Shown here: one piece after another, positions 7,089 to 13,069 of the stretch | Layout: each line of letters opens with the position of its first letter | Numbering within the stretch: the stretch's first letter is position 1 | NCBI GenBank assembly: GCA_016191795.1 | Contig: JACPVK010000399.1 | Span: 1 to 14,617, forward strand | Direction of reading: 5' to 3' | Origin: Gammaproteobacteria bacterium | GTDB lineage: Bacteria > Pseudomonadota > Gammaproteobacteria > SZUA-229 | Length of the DNA stretch: 14,617 bases | The notes under the pieces: model-generated | Database searches by the model: none | What the model was told of the DNA's origin: nothing | What the model saw: only the letters and a program-made list of their open reading frames with translations | Translations under genes and position numbers: made by a program

Positions 7089-8126
7089 ATGGTCAGCATG
7101 ATGATGCATAGCCGGCTCTGGCTACTGGGCCTGGTATTGACGATGCTCGTGAGTTGCGCGCCGGTGCGGGACTGGAATCCGCTGGATTACAGCGTGCGGC
7201 CAGGCGATACCCTGTATTCCATTGCCTGGCGTTATGAAATGGATTTTCAGGACATAGCGCGCTGGAACAATATCAATCCTCCCTATGCTATTTACCCTGG
7301 GCAGCGCCTGAAACGGTCGCCTGATGATGGTTCCGGCAGCTTTGGCCATGACAGTCTCCCGCCACAACCGGAAGCATCTATCTACAACGCACCGGTTGAA
7401 TCAGATGTGGTTGTCCCGGTTGTCGAGACGCCGGTGACGGAGCCCGAGCCGTTGTCGGTCAATCTCAGCGAATCTGTTAGCGTACAAAAAGGCGATACCC
7501 TGTTCTCCATCGCGCAACGAAATGGCCTGAGTCATAGTCAGCTGGCGAGGTGGAATGCATTGCATCCGCCTTATTCCCTGCATATTGGGCAAATACTGAA
7601 ATTGCGGCCACCAACAGATCGTTACACGGCAGCAGCCGAAACATCCTCATCTACTGCGCCTGTTAAATCCACCGCTGAACCCGTCACCATTGTGCCATCA
7701 GGCGATAAACGACCGGCTGCCACGCCGCAGGGCACCTCGCCTGTTAAATATGCCCCCGTGTCAGCCTGGCATTGGCCCGTCCGTGGTCGGGTAATTAAAA
7801 CCTTTAGCAACAACGATACAGCGCGTAAAGGTATAGGTATTGCCGGTAAAGCAGGACAGCCGGTGCTGGCGGCTGCAGGTGGCAGGGTGGTTTACAGTGG
7901 TAATGGATTAATCAGTTACGGTAATCTGATTATCATAAAACACGATGATTATTATCTCAGTGCCTATGCACATAACCAGGAATTGCTGGTGGCGGAAGGT
8001 GATGAAGTCAGGGTTGACCAGATGATTGCACGCATGGGCGAAAATAACGGTCGAGCGCAATTACATTTCGAAATCCGCAAGAACGGCAAGCCGGTCAATC
8101 CGTTGCAATATCTGCCTCGTGGCTGA
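7089..8126 (+). CDS. nlpD: lipoprotein NlpD, amidase activator
   Basis: NlpD is an outer-membrane lipoprotein that activates a cell-wall amidase (AmiC in E. coli) during daughter-cell separation. With the ATG at 7089 the protein has 345 aa: a lipoprotein signal ending LVSC (lipidated Cys23), two LysM peptidoglycan-binding domains (about 35-75 and 129-172), a Pro/Thr/Ser-rich linker, and a C-terminal LytM/M23 domain (about 227-342). The metal site is degenerate: the HxxxD motif reads RKGIG (Arg246, Gly250) and the HxH motif reads QLH (Gln324). This is expected for a non-catalytic activator. E. coli NlpD has one LysM, so the second is notable. A TTG at 7080, touching the pcm stop, could add three residues. 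The rpoS promoter often lies within nlpD. Confidence 0.94.
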   Translation: MVSMMMHSRLWLLGLVLTMLVSCAPVRDWNPLDYSVRPGDTLYSIAWRYEMDFQDIARWNNINPPYAIYPGQRLKRSPDDGSGSFGHDSLPPQPEASIYNAPVESDVVVPVVETPVTEPEPLSVNLSESVSVQKGDTLFSIAQRNGLSHSQLARWNALHPPYSLHIGQILKLRPPTDRYTAAAETSSSTAPVKSTAEPVTIVPSGDKRPAATPQGTSPVKYAPVSAWHWPVRGRVIKTFSNNDTARKGIGIAGKAGQPVLAAAGGRVVYSGNGLISYGNLIIIKHDDYYLSAYAHNQELLVAEGDEVRVDQMIARMGENNGRAQLHFEIRKNGKPVNPLQYLPRG

Positions 8127-8247
8127 TGCCACTCATAAGTATTTTTCATCTACCCATCTGATTTTGCTATCAGGTATTTCTTGTCGGGAATAAAATTATT
8201 TCATAGATCTATTGCGTTTATTCTTATGTTAGATTAAAAAGGTCACG

Positions 8248-8272
8248 TAAGTATGTGATTTATAGATACTTA
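8248..8272 (+). promoter_or_regulatory. AU-rich stem in the rpoS leader region
   Basis: TAAGTAT (8248-8254) and ATACTTA (8266-8272) can pair over an 11-nt loop in the 236-bp nlpD-rpoS spacer, about 90 nt before the rpoS start. Leader structures upstream of rpoS are known targets of small RNAs in enterobacteria; whether that applies here is unknown. I found no convincing -35/-10 pair in this spacer. Confidence 0.3.
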
Positions 8273-8362
8273 TTTAGGGAATCCTTATATTCGGCTAAGA
8301 CGCTAACAACTGCTGTATAGACAATAAACATCAACATGTGATCATCCTGGGGAGGGTTCAAC

Positions 8363-9493
8363 ATGCCAAGAACAGCTAATAAGCCAAAGACTGCAACAAA
8401 AACTCGTACTTCAATAAAAAATACTCCAAAAAAACAACAAATCAATGAGAACGCAGAGGATGCGAATGAGGATATAGAGGGCAGTGTCGAATTGCTCGAA
8501 GCGGATGCCGAGATGTTCCTGGACGATACCGCCGAGGATGATGAGCTGGCAGAAATTGAAGCCAGTGATGAAGTGGAAGAACCTGCCGAAGCCGATGAAA
8601 TGGTGGCTTCCGTTGCTGAAAAACGTTTTGCCGTGGGCACCGGCACCGTTAATCGCAAAGAGCTGGATGCTACCCGTTTATATTTACGCGAAATCGAATA
8701 CTCACCCCTGTTAACAGCTGAAGAAGAAGTTTACTACTCCCGTTTATCTCGCAAGGGCGTTGAATCTGCCCGCAAAAAGATGATCGAGTGCAACCTGCGT
8801 CTGGTGGTAAAAATAGCCCGACGTTATATGAATCGTGGTCTGGCCCTGCTGGATCTGATTGAAGAAGGCAACCTGGGCCTGATTCGCGCGGTTGAAAAGT
8901 TTGATCCTGAAAAGGGTTTCCGTTTTTCGACTTATGCCACCTGGTGGATACGCCAGACAGTGGAACGTGCGTTGATGAACCAGACCCGCACCATACGTTT
9001 ACCCATTCATGTCATTAAAGAACTGAACGTTTATTTGCGTGCAGCTCGCAAGCTCGAACAAACCATGGAACACGAACCCACAGCAGAAGAGATTGCCACG
9101 CTGGTCGACAGGCCGGTGGAAAATGTCGAAAAAATGCTGGGTCTGCGTGACCGTGTCACTTCCGTTGATGTGCCGGTTGGCAAGGACAATGACCGTCCGT
9201 TGCTGGAAATCATTCCTGATTACAACAACCCTGAGCCTTCCAGCCTGTTACAGGATGAAGATGTCATGGCCAATCTGGAAATGTGGCTAAACCAGCTGGA
9301 AGAAAAACAGCGTCAGGTTGTAGTGCGTCGTTTCGGTTTGCATGGCCATGAACGTACCACGCTGGAAGAAGTGGGTGCCGAGCTGGGTGTGACACGTGAA
9401 CGTGTACGCCAGATTCAGATGGATGCGCTGCGTCAGCTGCGCAAAATTCTCGAAAGCCAGGGCTTTTCCGAGGAATTATTGCTTAATGATTAA
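8363..9493 (+). CDS. rpoS: RNA polymerase sigma factor RpoS
   Basis: This is the stationary-phase and general-stress sigma factor. The core matches RpoS almost word for word: region 1.2 DATRLYLREIEYSPLLTAEEE (from 102), region 2 NLRLVVKIARRYMNRGLALLDL to FSTYATWWIRQT, TRTIRLPIHVIKELN in region 3, and a region 4 helix-turn-helix TLEEVGAELGVTRERVRQIQ. The protein is 376 aa against about 330 in E. coli. The difference is an N-terminal extension of about 46 residues with a basic Thr/Lys-rich start (1-25) and an acidic stretch (about 28-78). The start is secure because GGGGAGGG lies seven bases before the ATG, and no later ATG has such a site. It is preceded by nlpD and followed by a strong terminator. 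Confidence 0.97.
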   Translation: MPRTANKPKTATKTRTSIKNTPKKQQINENAEDANEDIEGSVELLEADAEMFLDDTAEDDELAEIEASDEVEEPAEADEMVASVAEKRFAVGTGTVNRKELDATRLYLREIEYSPLLTAEEEVYYSRLSRKGVESARKKMIECNLRLVVKIARRYMNRGLALLDLIEEGNLGLIRAVEKFDPEKGFRFSTYATWWIRQTVERALMNQTRTIRLPIHVIKELNVYLRAARKLEQTMEHEPTAEEIATLVDRPVENVEKMLGLRDRVTSVDVPVGKDNDRPLLEIIPDYNNPEPSSLLQDEDVMANLEMWLNQLEEKQRQVVVRRFGLHGHERTTLEEVGAELGVTRERVRQIQMDALRQLRKILESQGFSEELLLND

Positions 9494-9522
9494 TCTGTAA
9501 AGACAGTGTTTAATGTCGAAAG

Positions 9523-9550
9523 AAGGGCGGTCTAACCGCCCTTTTTTATT
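9523..9550 (+). terminator. rho-independent terminator after rpoS
   Basis: A perfect 9-bp stem AAGGGCGGT (9523-9531) / ACCGCCCTT (9535-9543) with loop CTA is followed by a T-run (to 9547). It lies 30 bp after the rpoS stop and ends the surE-pcm-nlpD-rpoS unit. Confidence 0.93.
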
Positions 9551-9573
9551 GTGCGTTGATTTTGAACAGAAAA

Positions 9574-9826
9574 AGCTTGAGTCCGCAAATAAACGCAAAT
9601 GAAAAACTATATCTTACTTCGCCAATCTTGATGTTTTACACCCTGATTCAGGGCAATAGATTTGACACAGAGGATGATGTTTGTGCTCTGCTTTTTGTAG
9701 GTTGGCCTTCAGGCCAACGCTTTATCTTATTAAACCCACATGACATCAGCCTGAAGGTTGAACCCCGAATAGCGGCAATCCAATTTTCTCAATTGGGTTT
9801 ATTTGCGTGCATTTGCGGACTCAGCT
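9574..9826. repeat. nested inverted-repeat element 2
   Basis: The outer arms, 9579-9600 and 9801-9822, are inverted copies matching at 20 of 22 positions. They start GAGTCCGCAAAT and share the core of the inner arms of element 1. AGCTT (9574-9578) and AGCTT read inwards (9823-9827) extend the symmetry imperfectly. Inside is a perfect 8-bp hairpin GTTGGCCT/AGGCCAAC (9701-9718, loop TC) preceded by TTTGTA, then a partial inverted copy near 9750-9764 (GCCTGAAGGTTGAAC) and a 6-bp hairpin CCAATT/AATTGG (9780-9796). No real gene lies in 9494-9858. A plus-strand frame from 9556 crosses this repeat and overlaps the DUF498 gene, so it is not credible. Confidence 0.85.
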
Positions 9827-9858
9827 TCCACAGCTTTTGTGACTTTCAGCAGGGAGGC

Positions 9859-10227
9859 CTACAGAATAATCCCGGCAATCACCCGGCGTTCCTCACCGAG
9901 CAGTATGTTATAGGTGCGGCAGGCAGCGCCCGAGTCCATAAACTCTACGCCTATGCCCTGATTAAGCAGGCTGGCATAACATTCGGGGTGCGGGAATTGC
10001 AAAACCTGACCGGTACCAATCAAGATCACTTCAGGCTGTATCACCATTAACGCTGCCAGTGTCGATTCATTGAGGTCCTTAACCGATTTGACCGGCCAAT
10101 CCTGAAGCAGATGCTGTTTGCTCACCACCAGGCTATTTCTGAGTATCAGGCCATTGATGTTGATACTTTGCGCGTCATAGGCGCGGATGATATGGCTGCC
10201 AGCCGACTTGTCTTCGCTAAATTTCAT
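9859..10227 (-). CDS. Mth938-like (DUF498) domain protein
   Basis: This 122-aa small cytoplasmic protein belongs to the Mth938/DUF498 family, whose eukaryotic member NDUFAF3 helps assemble respiratory complex I; the bacterial function is not established. Family features are the N-terminal INGLILRNSLVVS strand pair (about 23-36), PEVILIGTG (65-73), and the C-terminal block VEFMDSGAACRTYNILLGEE (94-113) followed by RRVIAGIIL. The length equals the usual 120-130 aa. An upstream in-frame ATG at 10375-10377 would add 50 residues with no family similarity. The ATG at 10225-10227 fits the family and lies only six bases from a TATAAT on the same strand, so the transcript may be leaderless. It diverges from hom. 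Confidence 0.9.
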   Translation of the reverse strand: MKFSEDKSAGSHIIRAYDAQSININGLILRNSLVVSKQHLLQDWPVKSVKDLNESTLAALMVIQPEVILIGTGQVLQFPHPECYASLLNQGIGVEFMDSGAACRTYNILLGEERRVIAGIIL

Positions 10228-10233
10228 GGCCGA

Positions 10234-10239
10234 ATTATA
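10234..10239 (-). promoter_or_regulatory. -10 box for the DUF498 gene, possibly leaderless
   Basis: A perfect TATAAT (minus strand) ends six bases before the ATG at 10227. Transcription from it would start at or next to the A of the start codon. No Shine-Dalgarno is present between. The -35 region has no good match. Confidence 0.5.
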
Positions 10240-10261
10240 CCTGTAGATAAGCCCCGATGAG

Positions 10262-10276
10262 CTGGCAAGTTGCCAG
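10262..10276. promoter_or_regulatory. 15-bp dyad in the DUF498/hom spacer
   Basis: CTGGCAA-G-TTGCCAG is a perfect 7-bp dyad about a single base, too tight to form a normal RNA hairpin and therefore operator-like. Its centre (10269) lies 42 bp upstream of the inferred DUF498 transcription start and about 90 bp before the hom -35 box. Confidence 0.45.
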
Positions 10277-10357
10277 TGAATTACAGCCGGCCTGTTTGTT
10301 CTTATATTCCCGTGACAGGCCGCCACCCGGGCAGGCACTATACAAACCGTATAACAG

Positions 10358-10386
10358 TTGACAGTCAGCACTTTCATCAGTAGTTT
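10358..10386 (+). promoter_or_regulatory. predicted sigma-70 promoter of hom
   Basis: A perfect TTGACA at 10358-10363 is followed after 17 bp by TAGTTT (10381-10386), a partial -10 match. The transcript would begin near 10393, about 44 bases before the hom ATG. Confidence 0.55.
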
Positions 10387-10436
10387 GCCCGCTCAATTTG
10401 ATGGGCATAAGCCGATGGTTTGGGAGAGATAAAATA

Positions 10437-11747
10437 ATGAAGCCGGTAAAAATTGGTTTAATGGGTTTGGGTACAGTCGGTGGTGGTACCGCTACCGTTT
10501 TGCAACGCAATGCGGACGAAATTACCCGGCGTTGCGGACGCAGCCTGCAAATTGTCCATGCCGCTTCTTTAGAGATTGCCGGGCAAAAGCTGCTCGATCC
10601 GGCCCGGGTAAAACTGACCGAAAATGCCTGGGACGTGGTGAACAACCCCGATGTAGAAATCGTTGTGGAGTTAATTGGTGGCTACACCCTGGCGCGTGAG
10701 CTGGTGCTTAAAGCCATTGAAAACGGCAAACATGTGGTGACGGCCAATAAAGCACTGATCGCCATCCATGGCGACGAAATTTTCAAGGCGGCACAGGCCA
10801 AAGGCGTCATCGTGGCGTTCGAGGCCGCCGTTGCCGGGGGTGTTCCCATCATTAAAGCGATTCGTGAAGGCCTGGCAGCCAATCGTATTCAATGGGTAGC
10901 GGGCATTATTAATGGCACCGGTAATTTCATTCTCACCGAAATGCGTGAGAAAGGCCGTGATTTTTATGATGTTCTGAAAGAGGCTCAGGCTTTGGGCTAT
11001 GCCGAAGCCGACCCGACGTTCGACGTGGAAGGTATTGATGCAGCACACAAGCTTACTATTCTGGCTTCGGTTGCTTTTGGTATTCCCCTGCAGTTCAAAA
11101 AGACCTTTACTGAAGGTATTTCCAAAATCGCCCGTGAAGATGTGACCTATGCGGAACAACTGGGTTATCGCATTAAACACCTGGGCATAGCACGGCGTAC
11201 TGAACGTGGTATTGAAATGCGTGTGCATCCCACACTGATCCCCGAACGCCGTTTAATAGCCAATGTAAACGGTGTCATGAATGCGGTGCTGGTTAAATCC
11301 GATGCCGTTGGCCCGACGCTGTATTACGGCCCCGGCGCCGGTTCTGAACCTACGGCATCAGCCGTGATCGCCGATTTGATTGATGTGGCTCGTGCCATGG
11401 ATGCCGATGTATCACATCGAGTTGCCATGCTGGGCTTCCAGCCCAATGCCATGTCAGATGTGCCGGTGTTGTCTCACGATGAATTCGAAACCGCCTGTTA
11501 TTTACGCATGCTGGCTGAAGACAAGCCCGGTGTGCTGGCGGATGTCACCCGTATTTTTGCGGATAAACATATCAGTATCGAGGCGGTGATTCAGAAAGAG
11601 CCACAGGAGGGTCAAACCCGCGTGCAGTTGATACTGCTAACCTCAAAAGTGCTGGAAAAACAGATGAATGCGGCCATTGCTGCCGTTGAAAAACTGGATG
11701 CCATTGAAGGCAAAGTAACGCGAATTCGTATGGAACATCTTGGCTAA
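10437..11747 (+). CDS. hom: homoserine dehydrogenase with ACT domain
   Basis: Hom reduces aspartate semialdehyde to homoserine with NAD(P)H, the branch point to threonine and methionine in the cytoplasm. The 436-aa length is that of the monofunctional bacterial enzyme. Residues 1-17 (MKPVKIGLMGLGTVGGG) form the nucleotide-binding loop. TANKALIA, NGTGNFILT and GYAEADPTFDVEGIDAAHKL are catalytic-domain signatures. The last 83 residues (from CYLRMLAEDKPGVLADV) are an ACT domain, which usually confers feedback inhibition by threonine. The ATG at 10437 is preceded by GGGAGAG at a good distance; an ATG at 10398 would add 13 unrelated residues. thrC is on the opposite strand 1.3 kb away instead of directly downstream, as it often is in related bacteria. 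Confidence 0.96.
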   Translation: MKPVKIGLMGLGTVGGGTATVLQRNADEITRRCGRSLQIVHAASLEIAGQKLLDPARVKLTENAWDVVNNPDVEIVVELIGGYTLARELVLKAIENGKHVVTANKALIAIHGDEIFKAAQAKGVIVAFEAAVAGGVPIIKAIREGLAANRIQWVAGIINGTGNFILTEMREKGRDFYDVLKEAQALGYAEADPTFDVEGIDAAHKLTILASVAFGIPLQFKKTFTEGISKIAREDVTYAEQLGYRIKHLGIARRTERGIEMRVHPTLIPERRLIANVNGVMNAVLVKSDAVGPTLYYGPGAGSEPTASAVIADLIDVARAMDADVSHRVAMLGFQPNAMSDVPVLSHDEFETACYLRMLAEDKPGVLADVTRIFADKHISIEAVIQKEPQEGQTRVQLILLTSKVLEKQMNAAIAAVEKLDAIEGKVTRIRMEHLG

Positions 11748-11758
11748 CCAGGTACCTG

Positions 11759-11790
11759 TTGATCGGGCTGTCACTCGACAGCTCGATCAA
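11759..11790. terminator. long hairpin between convergent hom and the binding-protein gene
   Basis: TTGATCG-G-GCTGTC (11759-11772) pairs with GACAGC-T-CGATCAA (11777-11790) over loop ACTC: a 14-bp stem with one G-T pair. It sits 12 bp after the hom stop and 21 bp beyond the end of the opposite gene. Neither strand has a T-run beside it, so a terminator role is inferred from position and stem strength. Confidence 0.6.
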
Positions 11791-11811
11791 TGCGGAACGG
11801 GTATTTCGGTG

Positions 11812-12684
11812 TTAGCGCAGCAACCCCATGTCCCGGGCTGCCTTATCTTCTCTTAATTGCCTGCTGATCAGCGTTAAGGCCTCAGTGTAGGGTACGCAAC
11901 CATTCGCCTGAATGATGGCCATGCCTTCAGGGCTGTGCGCAAAATTCACAAAATCCTTGATTAACTTTGACTTGCCATTGAGCTCGTTGTAGGCAATATA
12001 AAGTGGCCTGTAGAACAGGTAATTGCCATTGCGTATGTTTTCATAAGTGGGGCTGCGACCTTCAAGGTCAATAATTTTTAAAGCACGTTTTTTAGCACTG
12101 CTGATACCGGTTACACCTATTGCCAAGGGATCGGTTTCGAGTGCTTTCTCCAGTGGCCCGCTGTCTTCAAAGATTTTGTCGGCTTCAAAATCCTGGTGGT
12201 AATTGGCAAAAAGCAGTTTTCTCATGGTGTAGCCGACGCCGGTTATTTTGCCTTCGCGGGCATATACATGTATCGGCTGATCCCGTCCATTGAGTTCTTT
12301 CCAGTTTTTTATTTTGCCAAGATAAATATCGCGTAACTGATTTTTGGTGATACTGGTGATGGGATTGTCCGGATGCACGATCGTCACCAGGGCATCCCAG
12401 GCGATTGGTTCAAAATAGGCTTTGGATTCTTCGGTGGTGCTTTCGAGTTTATAGCGGCAGGTACCGCCCATATCGGCTTGCGTACTGGCTGCATGGCGTA
12501 TGCCTTTGGTCGCACCGCCACCATTCATAACAATGGTATGACCTGTTTTGGCGCTCCAGGCTGTGGCTAAATCTTCCATAAAAGCCAGCTTGGTGATGCT
12601 ACATCCCACCCATTTCAATTCTTCAGCCGAGGCTGAAACAGAAATGGATAGCATACCCAATGACAATAAGATGATTTTAACCAT
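11812..12684 (-). CDS. PstS-type phosphate-binding periplasmic protein
   Basis: This 290-aa protein belongs to the phosphate ABC transporter substrate-binding (PstS/PBP-like) superfamily. A Sec signal (MVKIILLSLGMLSISVSASA, cleavage after Ala20) leads to mature EELKWVGCSITK. GGGATKGIR (about 55-63) is the anion-binding loop pattern and ADMGGTCRY (70-78) a conserved block. Two cysteines, 28 and 76, could form a disulfide. The ATG at 12684 has GAGG six bases upstream; a start at 12705 would put seven residues before the signal. No pstCAB permease genes or Pho-box-like repeats are seen nearby, so it may serve a distant transporter or be a sensor or scavenging protein. It lies between the convergent hom and the co-directional thrC. 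Confidence 0.9.
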   Translation of the reverse strand: MVKIILLSLGMLSISVSASAEELKWVGCSITKLAFMEDLATAWSAKTGHTIVMNGGGATKGIRHAASTQADMGGTCRYKLESTTEESKAYFEPIAWDALVTIVHPDNPITSITKNQLRDIYLGKIKNWKELNGRDQPIHVYAREGKITGVGYTMRKLLFANYHQDFEADKIFEDSGPLEKALETDPLAIGVTGISSAKKRALKIIDLEGRSPTYENIRNGNYLFYRPLYIAYNELNGKSKLIKDFVNFAHSPEGMAIIQANGCVPYTEALTLISRQLREDKAARDMGLLR

Positions 12685-12846
12685 AAAAATCCTCGGTAAT
12701 TCCATGCGTTTTTAAATTCAAAGACTCATCATCCCCTGATTGGCTCCTTCAGCCAGGCGTTATTCATTTGAGAAGTTATGATTTAGATTCGTGTATGAGC
12801 GGGTGTGTTATCACCCACAGGCTTTAGCAGGCACACCACAGGTATT

Positions 12847-12855
12847 TTTATAGCA
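12847..12855 (-). promoter_or_regulatory. candidate extended -10 promoter for the binding-protein gene
   Basis: Read on the minus strand, TGC-TATAAA is an extended -10 motif. No good -35 is present, as is usual for extended -10 promoters. Transcription would start near 12840. Confidence 0.35.
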
Positions 12856-13002
12856 CAAAAAACACTGTTTCATATTTCGGCAGTGGAAAAACACGAAATA
12901 TAATCACCTGGTTATAAAATCGAGAGGCTGGGGATAGGGCATGTGTTTCAGGGTAATAATATTTGCTCATGCTTCGTTTGGGGGGCGAGGGCTGCTATTG
13001 GC

Positions 13003-13030
13003 GTGTCGCTGACAAGTCACACAGCGACAC
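13003..13030. terminator. hairpin downstream of thrC
   Basis: GTGTCGCTG (13003-13011) and CAGCGACAC (13022-13030) form a perfect 9-bp stem with a 10-nt loop, 40 bp beyond the thrC stop. No T-run follows on the minus strand, so its terminator role is tentative. Confidence 0.4.
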
Positions 13031-13069
13031 ACACGTGAAGTCCCGTGCAGTGCATTTTCACTGAGGGCT

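Larger units (their letters stand above)
12685..13069. other. gene-free spacer between thrC and the binding-protein gene
   Basis: No supported gene lies in these 385 bases. For the minus strand there is an extended -10 match, TGCTATAAA (12847-12855), which would give a leader of about 155 nt for the binding-protein gene. Upstream of it lies an 8-bp inverted pair ATATTTCG (12872-12879) / CGAAATAT (12894-12901). GGGTG/CACCC and other short stems occur near 12810-12840 inside that leader. A 61-codon minus frame ending at 12967 overlaps the thrC end and is not credible. Confidence 0.55.

Noticed and set aside
8170..8210. Promoter TTGTCG / TAGATC upstream of rpoS
   Set aside because: Spacing is 17 bp but the -10 matches only three of six bases; too weak to annotate.
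9556..10050. Plus-strand 164-codon frame after rpoS
   Set aside because: It crosses the inverted-repeat element and overlaps most of the DUF498 gene on the other strand; the sequence shows no family features and no ribosome-binding site.
10228..10377. Longer DUF498 protein starting at 10377
   Set aside because: The added 50 residues match nothing in the family and would run through the dyad and the TATAAT promoter.
12685..12960. Pho box upstream of the PstS-like gene
   Set aside because: No pair of CTGTCAT-like direct repeats at 11-bp spacing was seen on either strand.
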